This document shows positions 23,107 to 35,930 of a stretch of 64,000 bases of DNA, piece by piece; the first letter of the stretch is position 1, and each line of letters begins with the position of its first letter. The notes under the pieces are model-generated. The model saw nothing but the letters and a program-made list of their open reading frames with translations. It did no database searches and was not told the origin of the DNA. This DNA is from Angiostrongylus vasorum (lineage: Eukaryota; Nematoda; Chromadorea; Rhabditida; Metastrongylidae). The position numbers and the translations under genes were made by a program. Location of the stretch: positions 248,001 to 312,000 of the forward strand of contig JADANN010000123.1 in the NCBI GenBank assembly GCA_018806985.1. The letters are read 5' to 3'.

Positions 23107-26100
23107 CCTGTCACCTGTATCACCTGTGTCCCGTTGATCGTCGAGTGACTCGAGCGGGAGCCAGTCTAAGTCTTCCATTTTTTCCCTGTCGCGCGCAAGA
23201 GTAGCCCTAATGGGTTCTGCTCGCTCCAGGGACTCGTCGAGCATCACATCTTTCTTCAAGGCTCTTTGTGAAGAACTCTGACCATCGGGCCGGTGGTCTT
23301 CCTGCATTGCGTTAGACTTCCCGAAGAATAAAGTCACTAACGGCTCTTGTCCATCGGTTGTAATTCATACGCATTACGTGTCCGGTCCATCTTATCTTCG
23401 ATTGTTTGGCGTACAGAACGGCATCTTTGATTTTTGATCGTCGACGCAGATCGGAGCTTCGGATCCCTTCCTTTACTTGTGTGGAACGGGATACTCCCAG
23501 CATCGCCCTTTCGACTGCGCGTTCCATAACGCTAAGTGACTTTTTCATCCTGCTTACGCAGCGACCAAGTTTCTGACGCATACGTTAGGGCAGGAATTAC
23601 CGTTGAGTCGAAAAGGTGGGCACGGAGTCGGGTGTTCCTTGTTCTGTTCATTACATCCTCGATGCTCTTAAAAACACCCCAAGCCGATCGTTTCCTTCTG
23701 CTCAGCTCTGGAGCTAGGTCGTTCATCATATTGATTTCCCGATCTAGATAGATATAACTGGAGCATTCGGAGATATTCGTTCCGTTGAGCATGAATGGGT
23801 CATGCATAACCAATCCCTTCCTCACAAACATCGTTTTTGTGAGATTTAGTAGAAGACGAATCCTTCCACAGGCTTTATCAAAGTCGGCCAGCATTCGCTC
23901 CGCTTGGCTAATGTTTGGGGTTATACGATGTCATCAGCAAAGCGAAGATGGTGTAACTGCCGACCATCGATTTTCACTTCCATATTATCCCATTCCAATG
24001 TTCGCATGACGTTCTGGAGAGTGGCGGTAAATAATTTTGGCGAGATGGTACCGCTGTGCCTAACTCCTCTTTTGACGTCGCTGTTAATATCGTTGTAGAA
24101 TGGTGATATCGTGGTTGTGAAATTTTTCTACAGCTCACGAAGAATCTTTATGTACTGAGTAGGGACTCCTTGACTATCCAGGGCTTCCAAAACTGCATCT
24201 ATCTCGACTGAATCAAAGGCCCTTTTTGTAAATCGATGAAAGTGAGACAGAGCGGTCTTTTGTACCCTCGCGATACTTCAGTGAGCCTTGCTATCGTGTG
24301 GATGTGGTCCATCATACTAAATCCTTTTCGAAACCCTGCTTGCTCACATGGCTGTCCTTCGTCCAGTGTTCTGTCAATCCTGTTTAGGACGACTAGAGTG
24401 GAAAGTTTGTAGACGACAGACAGTAAGCAGATTGGGCGATAGTTGCCGATATCCTGTACGCCACCCTTCTTGAACAATAACACGGTCCTGCTGGTCTTCC
24501 AGTGGGTAGGGACCTTGCATTCAGACAGGTAACGTGTGAAGAGCCGAGCCAGTGTGTTTACGAAGACTGGCGGAAAGTTCTTCAGGTGTTCTGGTCTTAT
24601 CCTGTCCGGACCTGGTGTTGTTCGATTTTTCACCGACGAAATGGTATGTCGGATTTCGGGAGGGAAAGCCGGTGGTACAACATATCCATCCTCCTTTATT
24701 TCATATGACGGAAGGTGGACGTGGCTATCGAAGAGATCCGATTAGTATTCGTGAATAATTTTCTCCATTGCCTTTCTGGACGCTGTAACTGTTCCGTCTG
24801 GGCGCCGGAGTGCAATCATTTTGGTCTTGTATTGGTGAAGCTTCGGTAGGCTTTGCGAATGCTTTTCCCAGCCTTTCCAGCTTCGACCATTACTGCTGCT
24901 GTTCTTTCTTTAAGATCGTCTTTTATGGCCTGTCTGCACTGTTTTGCAAGTTCGGACGTTAGTTCGCTGTTGCCTGCAGCTCGTGCGATTCCACGCTGGC
25001 GTATTAGCTCGAGTGTTTGTAGAGACAAACGTGTCTTGGTGACTTTCAGACTCTCAGCTTTCATAGCGCTAACGTGAAGATGTTGAATGAGCCGATCGTA
25101 TTCTTCGTCGATGTTATCGACAACGGCATCCTCCCAATATCCGACTTATGAATTGAATATGTCCCAGTTTGCGGTGGTTCTGGGACTTCGGTTTTTGAAT
25201 TTAGCGGCTTTTTTCTCCTTTGCACAAGAAATAGAATCTTGCACGAGGGAGACGGTGGTCTGATCCCGTGTGGAATTTTGGAACAACAGCGACATCGGTT
25301 TGGCAAAAACTTCTATTTATTATGGTGTGGTCTATTTCGTTATGGTACTGTCCATTGGGAGACTCTCACGTCCAGCGCTGAGGGTGGGGCTTCTGGAATT
25401 GTGAGTTACCATGGATTGTCTTGCTCGCCACGATAAACTCAGATAGCCGCTCACCCTTTTCGTTCCATTCTAATCCATTGGTCCCTAATGTGAGGTTCTT
25501 CAGACGTTCTTATGGATCCAATAATGGCGTTGAAATCTCCAATGATGACCTTGAAGAATGTGTGGTCTTCTCTGTAGAAGTTCTCCAAGCCAATATAGAA
25601 TGCTTCGACTTCTTCTTCGTCATAGTTTGATGTCGGCGCATAAACGACGAAGATTGTCAAAGGCGGAATTGATCCACATCTTTTAATCGTAAACGTCCGA
25701 TTCGGGTTGTAAGTTGTTCGAATGAATCGATCTTCATGGACAAACTCGTGTTGACGAGAACGCCGACGCTGCCGCCTCCTCTACTGTCGCATGTTCCGAG
25801 GAACAGTTCTCCAGTGTCATAGACAGCGTTGAATGGATGGCGTCGTCTCGTCTCGGCTAGTTCGATGACGTCGTACCTTGTCCTTCTTGGTTGCATGATT
25901 AGGTCTTCTATCGAGAACTCAGATGCAAGTGTGCGTGCATGGTAGGTACAGTTACCTCAGTTCTTCGCGATTAAAGTAGCTTACAATGGCTTTGAGATTT
26001 TAGAAGCCTCTCCGTTTTCGTTATATCCAACATTGCCGAATCGAAGGCTCTTTCGGGGTCAGGAGAATGAGGACGGTTTATTTTAGTGTGGTTAGCTTTT

Positions 26101-26519
26101 TCATACCTACGTATACCTTGCTGGGCCTTGAACGTGGGGCTGGGTATACTCACGGGTAGCTTGCCAGGCTCTCCCAGAGTGGACATGGAGCTTATTTGTT
26201 GGAGGTGACTCCTAACCACCTCCCATATACTTCCCTATCACTTGATTGCAGACTTTTGGCCGAATTGACTCGTAGAATACAATCTGCATAAACCAGAACG
26301 CACCCACACACGCGTGCATGGATACGCCCCGTAAATGGAGAAAGTATGTGCCAAATCGGCGCAGCTGAAACAGGGAGTCCTTCCCCTGGATCCACCTGCG
26401 TCTCAGGTAAGCAAAGGTCGCTTTTGGTCCGCGATAACCCCCCTATCAGCCACCTGGGGACGCGCCACGTAGCCTCGCGACTAACTGGCTCGAGATCCCC
26501 TCATACAAGGGAGATCCGT

Positions 26520-26525
<6 letters not shown>
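23104..26525 (-). mobile_element. Near full-length RTE-type LINE (R3), inactivated
   Basis: Reverse strand, about 3.4 kb, the usual RTE length. Order from 5' (26525) to 3' (23104): 5' leader; endonuclease (25451-25896; VVYAPTSNYDEEEVEAFY, IIGDFNAIIG); linker (24816-25306); reverse transcriptase (24199-24633: TTPGPDRIRPEHLKN, NYRPICLLSVVYKL, EQAGFRKGFSMMDHI; then FADD-box DNA at about 23926-23952 and 23532-23894); C-terminal RWTGHVMRM segment (23312-23581). The 3' end shows two to three CACCTGTAT-like repeats, as in RTE tails. The ORF is split by several frameshifts and stops, so it is inactive. It is the reference copy for R1, R2 and R4. Confidence 0.92.
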
Positions 26526-26979
<454 letters not shown>

Positions 26980-26980
<1 letters not shown>

Positions 26981-27760
26981 TAACAATTCACTGTTATCTT
27001 TCTGACCAGAGTAATTACACTGTTTATTTACAGTGGCTAAGGTTTCAACGGTTTCATCCTCTTGGGAGTGTAGAAACATCAAATTGACATGCCATTCTAA
27101 TCAGGCATGCATCTTCATAACCTAGGCAGATAAGACTTAATGGATAGATTTCATTCGCCTGGTAAAGGACTTCGTTTAAACACTCACCATTTTGATACCC
27201 TTCCATGGAAAATGAAATAGGCAGTAAATAAAAAATAAAGTTCATCATTTTGCTCTTTGTAAGCCGTCTAGTTATTTCATGGAGATCAGCATTACAGAGT
27301 CCTACATAATTAAAGAATGTGCCTTGGTTAGTTAAAAAAATCGGACTGTGGCGCAAGGTTACGCGGGATCACATGGCATTCCTCCTTTGCGGTTCGTTGT
27401 CGAATTTCACTCGAAAGAAGTCAAAGAGAAACTGACTTTCGTTATAGAATGCTTAAGTTATCCTATCCGAGAAAAGCTACAACACTAAATGGCACGCGAA
27501 GCCATGTAACAAAAAACCGTGCTTATTTATTGCCTCTCATTTCACCCTTCACACAAAGGCAGGGCATTTGTGAGGAACACGTTTTGAACAGTCGCTTATG
27601 TTTGCACAGGAAGAGAGCAGAAGCAAGATTCTTTGAAATTGGCGTGGTGAATAGCCATTTTGAATGACTGCAAAACTGTAGCTCTTCGGGATAGGCGTTG
27701 TGGAAAAACCACGCCCTCAAAAGGTAATTCTAGCGAGAATAAGGTCCCGTTATCCTGCCT
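26980..27760. other. Intergenic, little recognised
   Basis: Contains a family B SINE tail at about 27195-27245 (GGCAGTAAATAAAAAATAAA). No gene or other element identified. Confidence 0.5.
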
Positions 27761-27769
27761 TTTATTTAC

Positions 27770-28560
27770 AACAAAATAAGTGCAACTATAAAATGTTGCT
27801 TTAGAGGGGGGGGTCTAGAGAATACTGTAACAGTGATTTGAAAGACTACCGAACATTCTAAAGTGTAAATTATTTCGTAACCTTTTATATGACCATATGG
27901 CCACAACACAAAAATTACATAATATTCTCTAGTGATAGAGATGATAATGGGACATTGGGTACGGTTAATCTGATTTCTTGTAAAGCGTGTGGGGGACGAA
28001 TACGGTGACAAAACGGATAGACCACTCTGCGTCCTTATAAGAGAACACCTAGTCGGTAAATTTAAAGTTGGAACAAATAATCCATCAGACGCGCGTAGGA
28101 CACAGAGGCACAACAGGAAACGTTTTGAAGTGAAAGTCACTCTCCCTGCATAGAAATCCAAAGCATCAGCACGTGAAACTGTTGAAGCGTTTTGGATAAA
28201 TTCCAGGAGTACAAAAATAAACTGCAAGAAAGAGTGGCTTGTGATCAAGCGTGACCTCACGCCATATCTCCGGCTGATTTTTTGGCCAGAGCCAGGCACA
28301 TTCTTCGCCCATGTAAGACTGTGAGGCTAGTGTCCACCAAATAACTGCAAGACCTCCTAAGAACAAAACGGTGAGTGTTCAAGAGAAGCTGTTTCCTATC
28401 TGAATAAAGTATTATCCGCCGAGGTTATAAAGGTGCTTGACTGAGTGAATCGTACGTCTATTTGACCTTTGAAGGTCCTGAAGATGGCGAAACCACAGAA
28501 AGGTAAGCGATTGCAAATAAATAGTGTTGTAAAAACCTGTCTGCTCATCAAGGAAGCAGT
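27770..28560 (+). mobile_element. Penelope-like element 3' part with GIY-YIG endonuclease
   Basis: Forward-strand counterpart of the fragment at 19.4 kb. Positions 27780-27950 match its linker (GCAACTATAAAATGTTGCTT). Then DEYGDKTDRPLCVLIREHLV (about 27995-28055), RTQRHNRKRFEVKVTLPA (about 28100-28150) and ETVEAFWINSRSTKIN with KEWLVIKRDLTPYL. The reading frame stops early (TAG near 28151) and shifts. Downstream are a CCGCCGAGGTTATAAAG box and a hairpin CCTGAAGATGGCGAAACCAC (28476-28503), then AATAAATAGTGTTG and CTGCTCATCAAGG. This links the hairpin family physically to a PLE 3' end. Confidence 0.75.
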
Positions 28561-29225
28561 GAATTATTCATCGTGAAGGTTATTGAGCCCATATTTGGTC
28601 CATAGTGCGGAGTTGCTACCGCGTGTCGTTGTGTAAAAGGTGCTTTTATCGTTCGAGGCAAGTTTGTTACTGGTAATGGCCTCCTAATGATGAGAGGCGT
28701 TCGTTAGCCCTTGGTGCTCTATCGAAACAGCGAACACTTGAGACCCTATAACTACGCCTATACTAGCTTCCAAAACAAAGACTGGATATTCATGACTGTT
28801 TGATTAAGATGCCAATTAAACTGCTGTTTCGGAACTAGAAATTCGATTTTTGACTACCACACAAAATTGTGCAGATAAATTGCTTATTGGGAAAACAGTT
28901 TCAGGAGCAGCTATCTGTACACCTTATGTGCGCAATGTTCTGTGTCACCACAACATTGGTCGCGAAGGAGATACAAAAGCGTCCTTCGTGAGCAGAAAAC
29001 TTCGGGTGGAACCGCATTTGATTTCTGTTGAGCACTCGAAATACGGAATTCTTTGATAACCCATCTTCAAGAGTATTGCAATTCCCAGTATATCCTCGAC
29101 TGGTTTCTTTCTTGCCCACTCGTTGTACATGGTGGAGATGTGCTTCGAATATTATAGCGCCTTTCGCAAAACACCGTTCCTTGTCTAGAAATCTTCCCAT
29201 CTGAGAATGCAGATGGTTGACGTGA
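28560..29225. other. Intergenic, unassigned
   Basis: Open on both strands near 28850-29200 (reverse: NSVFRVLNRNQMRFHPKFSA), which suggests a mobile-element remnant, but I recognise no family. Confidence 0.35.
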
Positions 29226-29229
29226 CTCG

Positions 29230-29980
29230 CAAAGTCGTCAGTCTATTGCATAGGTGGCCGTCTGCGAATACGCGAATGTTCATGGAGTCCGCTCCACATT
29301 TCTTCTCGACAATTTTTCATGTGCTCTTCTTGTTATATCACTGGCCCATCTGTGTCTCGCTAGCGATGTGTATATAGTCTCTTCGTTCCCGCACATATGG
29401 TACACTTTGAAGATCTGGACATTCTGGCTAGATATGATGCGGACCAGTTGTATTTCAGAAGATGTCATTCAAGCGCTCTGTGAGTTGTGCGCAGTATTCG
29501 TGACGTAGAATGAACAGCCTACGTCTATACCTCATAAAAGAACGCTGCGCGGACTGTCGAATCGAAAAGATGAGCGCGGATTTTCAGGTCCGCTAGTTGG
29601 CTGGTGGCTTTCGAGTGGTTCGAATGCGGCTCATACTCCGTTCTTTCTTCTCTCCAATTCTTCTTTCATATTCTTCTCTATGCTCACTGAATGTCCGAAC
29701 TACACATACGAGGTGGTCTTTGTAATTAGAGAGCCATCCAGTTGGATTTGTTCTCTTTTGCATCATGGCTTTTTCATGAACCAAGTGTTTTTTCGGTTTA
29801 TGCACAGCCTAATCTTTTATTCTACTTCGTTCAGCTTAGTGAGCGTCATCTCTTTTCCACCTACACTCGTTGGGAAAGTTACGAAGTCGTCAACAAAACG
29901 AAGATTTGATAGGAATTTTCCATCAGTGTGCTTGCCCTTCTCGTACTAGTCGTGCGACTTTTTATCTAGTGCCGTACAAC
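29230..29980 (-). mobile_element. RTE LINE fragment (R6), 3' part
   Basis: The reverse strand near 29280-29468 reads RHRWASDITRRAHEKLSRRN, the conserved C-terminal segment of RTE ORFs. The sequence up to about 29960 corresponds to the end of the reverse transcriptase, as at 12.4-12.7 kb. Frames are broken; dead fragment. Confidence 0.7.
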
Positions 29981-31725
29981 TGTTGATAGCTTTGGCGAAA
30001 AAGTGCCACTACATTAGGTACTAAGGGACTGATGGAAAACTTGTGTTATTCCGATGCAGTTTCTACCTTCAGTTTGCAACCATTGCATTCTGAAACTTTT
30101 ACAACTTTCAAATTTGGTTGCCATTACTAATTATTGATTTACTATTATTACTATTAACCAGTCACTAGAAGTTTTGTTTTGAACCCACATAGGAACTTCT
30201 AAGAGAAAAACATCATTAACAGTACCTCTCTTACTCTTTCTGCTTAGTATGGCCCTCGCTGGATGTTTACTGACCAGCACTCATTTCTAGCAATCTTTTT
30301 TGTATGTTGTGATGGGTAAGAAATAGCTTCTCTCCATCGACGCTTTATGCAATATCTTTGGAAAGCAAATTCGCAGAACAAATTTGTGCACCATAAGAAT
30401 AATTGGGAGGAATTCACACTGTACACGATGTCTGTCATCTAGAACTCCGGGCAAAGTGCGCGGCATTTATGACGTCTTGTTTGGGGATATATTAATATAT
30501 ACATACATATACATTAATAACAGTTTACAAAAATTACTTATGCATGACCGCTGCCACCGAACCTCCTCAGAAATCTTTCTAGTTCTAGATTATTTTCTGT
30601 TGGACTGTTAATTTTCTACTCCACCACCATCTTTTTTCTGAAGTCATGATATTGCTTTCCCTGGTTATTGCCATTTCTCTGCGGATGACAGTTGTTGCCA
30701 GGATGGCCCTGATTCTTGTCATTGATTTTCTCCTAGTGGAGCCTCTGAACAGAAATATCGTAATACGTTTTAAAATGAATGACTCTTCTGGTTAACGAAC
30801 TCCTCCTTTACATTCCATCTCAGTGCTCCAGTGCACTGTTCATCCACGATAACTTAGTAAATCATGAAGAGCGGAGATTTCGATAAAATTAAAGTTATTC
30901 AGTGTTTACACTTTAGCGTATTTCGAATGCTTTGTGATAAATAGTTTCAGGGAAGTTTATAACTGTTTATAATTATACATCAGTGGATTGGCAGTGGCTA
31001 AAGAATATATGGTGGATGCTGGAAAGACTGCAAAGAATTTGGAATGCGTCTTTCAGCATCCGATGTTTGCTAATACCGTTGAATTGGTGAAAATAGTTTA
31101 AAGTTCCGTCCTACCTCCTTATCGAAAATATATCTTTCGCTTCAATATGTATTGTACTAAGCATGTACTTGTATTTATTATCCTTATAATATAAGCTGTT
31201 GTATCACAAATTACTTGACATAGTATCCGCTTGCATGGCATAAAGTAATACTCCTTCTTAACTATTGGACAAGCTATAGAGCGTGCTAACAATGCTTGTA
31301 CCCTGACCCAGGGACCTTCGCTATTCGCTTGGATGGAATTACGCCCCTAGCAGTCCCGTGTGCTTTCTCACGAGTGCACATCATTCCCTAGCTTAATATT
31401 CTCTTTCCATAACTCATTTGCTTAGGTTGGAACAAATCCTAATAGCTAAATCCTCTTGCTGTTGTATCATCAGCACATTAAAGTTATCATCAATTGTCTC
31501 ATATACTTGCAGTGTTTATAAATAGTCTACACTCCCCACAGTTGTATTCTTCATTGCTAAAACAACCCTGTCACTGCTATCACATTCCTGCATTGTGATC
31601 ATGTAAATTCTTACACTAATGTAGTTATAATAATATTATGACACAAACAGTATTCCTAATTATATTTTTCATACCTTCACAAACGCCCTGCACATTGTCG
31701 TCACCTTTTACTTGCTGTCTGTTCT
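29980..31725. other. Intergenic, nothing recognised
   Basis: About 1.7 kb of A+T-rich DNA without a supported gene, RNA or repeat. Confidence 0.5.
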
Positions 31726-31908
31726 TCTTTAATGGCAGGGTGTTATGTGAAAAATAACCACAATGATGCTGTGGTATTTGCAAAACTCTAGACTACAGGT
31801 GTCTACGGTTGAGAACGAACGCGCTATTACCCTTTTCGGGAGCTAACGCGTTCACCACTATACCATGCGGGTTCTTCGTTTTGCGTTTCTCTCAGCCGTC
31901 CTATTGTC
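31725..31908 (-). mobile_element. tRNA-derived SINE, family B
   Basis: Reverse complement: a tRNA-like head (ending CACTATACCATGCGGGTTCT on the + strand), then CTAACGCGTTCACC, the TTTGCAAAACTC junction, and the tail complement GGCAGGGTGTTATGTGAAAA. A complete single copy, not paired. Confidence 0.8.
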
Positions 31909-32039
31909 ATTTCCCTGCGCAATGTTCTACATGATCACGGTCGTGTAAATACTGTGTGTGTATAAACGGTTTAATTACCCAAGTTCGAAATTTGCCACAT
32001 AGTTATGAAACAAGAATAACCGCGCTGCCGAGCCAATAC

Positions 32040-32110
32040 TTACAAACGCAAACACACACAAACACACACATACACACAAATTTACAAACAAACACACATA
32101 CACCGGCAGT
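32040..32110 (+). repeat. CAAACACACA-type simple repeat
   Basis: About 70 bp of imperfect CA-rich repeats in intergenic DNA. Confidence 0.85.
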
Positions 32111-32609
32111 TTATACCGACATACACAGTCCGGAGCAATTTCCCACCTGACTCAGCATGGATCAACAGGTTACTGGGTGCTTGATAAGGTGACCCCCAGG
32201 TTGTTATCGAACAGTTTTTTTCGCAATATCCAACTTTTTTGTCAGATTTCACTTTTGTAGACTCGTTTTAGTCAGTTTTTTTTAAAAAATGAAATCAGGT
32301 AAAGGGATACTACATAGTTCAAATGGTATGGGAAATTTACGTGACTTCTAATCCTGCTAATCATGAAATAACTCGAGCAAGCACTAGTGAACCAAACAGA
32401 GTTGTCTCCGTAGCTCACTTCAGCCGTTTCTCAAATGAAATTCGCAAAAACACCAGTCATTGCGAAGTAAATCGACCAACATTTACACAGTAACGTCTAG
32501 TTGTCGCCCGCTATTGGATATTGTTCGATAATTAAAGTGTATGAGGAGCTCAAAGAAAAAATACAAACATATGGGACATGCTCAACTTTGTCATTCTAGC
32601 GGTATACGG

Positions 32610-33905
32610 TACCTGTTGAATTGTCCAGAAATAAATGAGTATTTTTTAACTGCATTATTTAAAAAGCTCATAACTCGCTTCAAACAAAACCTTATTAATC
32701 AAACTAGAAACCTTTTGAATCTACACATTTTTTGGCAACGAGAAGTAAGTTTTTTACTCCATTTGCACAAACTTCTGGAGTTCTGGAAGCAATGAATTCC
32801 TTGAAGGCATTTTTTCTGCATCATCGTGATTGGTTAAGCATTTCTAGCGCAGGAAACTGTCAAGGTGGTTGAAGAAATGAATGACAGTCAGTAGGCGAGA
32901 GGTCTGTGAATATGGCCAATGAGCAAAAGTTTCGTAACCGAATCGTTCAACTCCTGCAGCGCTGGTAGAGCAACGTGAGGCCGGGCGTTCTCGTGGAGAA
33001 CGATTGGTCGTTTTCCGTCGGCTAATGCCGCTCGTTGTTTTTAGGGTTTGCGGTGTATTTCGTCGATTTGTTGGCAATACTTCTTTGCCGTAATCGTTTC
33101 GCCCGGTTTCAAAAAGCTGCGTTGAATCAGCCCGACTGCAGATCACCGAGCAGTCACCATAACCATTTTTTCGGTGCAATTTCGGCTTTGGTAAGTGGTG
33201 TGGAGCTTGATCGCAGTCCAGACATTGAGTTGAACGTCGCCGGTTGTCGTACAGAATCTAGTTCTCGTCGCATGACACAATTGGATCAAGAAAAACGTTG
33301 TTTTCGTTCCACAGAGTAAGAGCAGCCGACACTTCAAAACGGCGTTTTTTATCGTTTAATTCGTGTGGCGCCCACTTGCCGAGTCTTTTTTAATTTTCCT
33401 ATGCGATTCATGTGAGTGGAAATTGTTCCTGTGCTTATACCGAGCTGTTGTGCAAGCTCTCGAACAGCTGTTCGCGTGTTTGCTTCCACTAGTGCCTCCA
33501 ATTCGTCGTAGTAATGTTCACTGGGACGCCTGCAGCCTTCCTTATCGTCGAGGTCGAAATCACCAGATCGGAATCTCCGGAACCATGTTCGCATAACTGA
33601 TTGACCAACGCTACCATCACCCCAAATCTCATTAATGCTTTGAGCCGTCTCGGCTGCACTGCGACCGAATTCGAACTCATAAGAGAAATTTGACGAAAAT
33701 TCGTTTCTGTCATCTTTCGCAAAGTCGCAAAGTTCAAAATTGGTTAAAAAAATTAATTTTTGACAAAATATAAAGAAGTTTAAAAGAACTTAAAATCAGC
33801 TTTCCAACAATGCGTGATATTGCAGGGTACAGAAGTGTTTTATTGGTAAAAGACACTAAAATAATAAATATTTTAAAACATTTATTTCTGAACCGCCTAA
33901 TACAT
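32610..33905 (-). mobile_element. mariner/Tc1-family transposon, copy 2, nearly complete
   Basis: About 1.3 kb, the family's usual size. The ends are imperfect inverted repeats: the left reads TTGTCCAGAAATAAATG, and the reverse complement of the right reads GCGGTTCAGAAATAAATG. The reverse strand encodes the DNA-binding part (33349-33737: TNFRQISLM, RTWFRRFRSGDFDLDDKEG, VRELAQQLGISTGTISTHMN), then the catalytic part (32844-33179) in other frames. Several frameshifts and stops; inactive. It shares terminal and internal sequence with the copy at 18.2 kb. Confidence 0.88.
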
Positions 33906-34107
33906 GGATACTTGGCTGGCCCATCTTAACGATTAATGCGTTCTTTAACAAATGCTCCATCTGTATCCCTTTGATAATTCGTTCTGCAAGGTCTGACACA
34001 GTGCGGGGTTATCGAGGACGCACTGCAGGATCTATAAATCTTCTCCAGCTTCGAATGCATTTGGTTGTTAAGATATGGAATGATTTCTGCTCATATTGCA
34101 GAGGATG

Positions 34108-34368
34108 TAACGTGTGTAGCGCATTTATCAGAAGTTTTTGGCGCCCCAGGCTCACCGTGTCTTCCATCCCTCTGGAGTCGGAAGATTGGTACCATATCTG
34201 CCTGAGGTGATAGCAGTACTGGATTGTTATATCGTTAGGCCACCACAAGTAATTGTAAGGATCAGATATGCATTCAATCACCTCTAATGATTCCTAATAA
34301 AGTCGAACGCATGGCGCACTCCTCAGTGATTGATCAACGCTGACAGATTTATCGTTTACCCTTCTATG
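34108..34368 (+). mobile_element. tRNA-derived SINE, family A
   Basis: Head near 34110 (CGTGTGTAGCGCA), body CAGGCTCACC..TCCATCCCTC, CCACCACAAGTAATTGTAAG, ATGCATTCAATCACC, and the 3' end TCAACGCTGACAGATTTATC. The B-box region is deleted. Confidence 0.8.
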
Positions 34369-34676
34369 AAGAGACAAAAGGGCGGCGCAAAGGTGGTGAT
34401 GCCATCCAATTCGCTCAAAGCTCCGATTCTACTCCACGTTAGGCAAACTAAGCCTCATATCCCTTCGTGGTCGGAGAATTGGTGCCAGGCTCTTCTGGGA
34501 ATGCGTGAGAACAACGAAATCTGGGAATTCCCTAGCGCGGCTATTACAGGATCGGCCTTCGGTGTAGGAGGTGGGCTAGGATCCCCATAAAATATGGCTG
34601 GGCTCACCTTTCAGGCAAGGAAGACGTTTAATGACTTTAAGAAGATTGTTTTTGATTACTGACCAATTTTCTATTA

Positions 34677-34830
34677 GAACTGCTGAGTATTCACTGAGTG
34701 ACAATGTAGAACAATGCGCCCAGGATCTGAAGGCGACGAAGTCGCGTAAGCGTGAGCAACTGAAGCTCAAAAAACGTGTTAACGCTCGTGCAAGCTCGTC
34801 AACCAGAGTTCATAACACTAACATAACTTG
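34677..34830 (+). pseudogene. Possible orphan terminal exon, unknown protein
   Basis: TTTTCTATTAG (acceptor-like) precedes an open frame with a coding-like, charged composition (AEYSLSDNVEQCAQDLKATK, then lysine/arginine-rich) ending in a stop at about 34830. An AATAAA lies at about 34987. No upstream exon or family recognised; it could be a relic of a host gene. Confidence 0.3.
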
Positions 34831-35285
34831 ATTATTAATGATAAGCTGAACTGAAAGTTCTTTCTTCAGTTTTTTCTACTCCTTAATTATGCGTATACTT
34901 AGTAGTTGTTCGGAGTCCCATTGTTTATGTTATACAAGTGATTCTTCGGTGCTGGATATTCTGCTACTCGCTACTATATATTTAAGAAATAAACAACTTT
35001 CATTAGAACCGCAGTGGAAAAATTTTTTAGTTCCAAAGATGCTTCACTGACTACAGACTAATCACTTGCTCTTTGCTTTCTTAATAAATTGACAAGGTCC
35101 ACTGAGCAGCAGTGGTAATTGGTCGTGGCGAACGATGTTTACTTGTGCCTACTTGGGCTACTCAATGATTAAATGGATTAGGTGATGCAAATTGTTTAAA
35201 CACAAATTAGATACAGTGTACAAAAGAATTCGTTTGATATGACAAAGTTACTGGAGTCACTGCCTACGCATGTTACCTTCGTGGG

Positions 35286-35560
35286 AGCGCGTGTAGCTCA
35301 GTGGGTACAGGAACTGTGTAATTCACATTGGATTGATCTCACACTCCGGACTCACCAACCCTTCCATTCCTCTGAGGTCAGAAACTTGGTACCAGACCTG
35401 TCTGAGCAGACAACGGAGCTGACTCAATATACCGGTAGGCCAACGCAAGTCAAGACATAGGTCAGATACGAATTCAATCACCTCCGATGCTGTTTAGCGA
35501 ACTAGGGTGCACTGCGCATCTCTCAGTGATTGATCAACACCTACAGCTTTATCACTTTTT
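35286..35560 (+). mobile_element. tRNA-derived SINE, family A
   Basis: Best-preserved head: GCGCGTGTAGCTCAGTGGGT, an excellent tRNA A box. The body (CACCAACCCTTCCATTCCTC, TAGGCCAACGCAAGTCA) and the 3' end CTACAGCTTTATC match the other copies. Tested as a tRNA gene and rejected: the 3' half does not close a cloverleaf. Confidence 0.85.
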
Positions 35561-35659
35561 CACCTTCGCGATTGCTTCCCGACATGTTTTGTTGTCACTA
35601 TATACAAACCATGTCTTTCGCCTCATTTCATACAACTTCGCTAATGCACGAACACCTAT

Positions 35660-35930
35660 CTTAGAACCTCAAAAGACCGGCCTTCTATAAACCTTAGCAT
35701 GAATAGTTGATGTGTTTATTTATACGGTCTTATAAACTAATCTTTTTGTGATGATGCGAGGTTGGTATAGGTCTTCGTTATCGTCGCTGTTGGTGTTGGC
35801 GGTCGATGGCTGATGTTTCGGCGAACTCGCCTTCCTCAGACCGTGGACCTATTTTATGTTACAGTAATCTTAGAAGTCTTAGATCTCTTAGTTTAGAAAC
35901 CTTGGAAGCTTTTATCCGTTTTACTCTCTG
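35660..35930 (-). mobile_element. PLE-associated terminal repeat (T2)
   Basis: Inverted orientation of the box series: AAAGACCGGCCTTCTATAAA (35668), a GCGAGGTTGGTATAG box (35757), then the hairpin TGATGTTTCGGCGAACTCGC at 35811-35845. The stem here is a perfect GGCGA/TCGCC. Confidence 0.7.

Noticed and set aside
35286..35360. tRNA gene (good A box)
   Set aside because: The 3' half does not form a cloverleaf and the sequence continues as the shared body of SINE family A.
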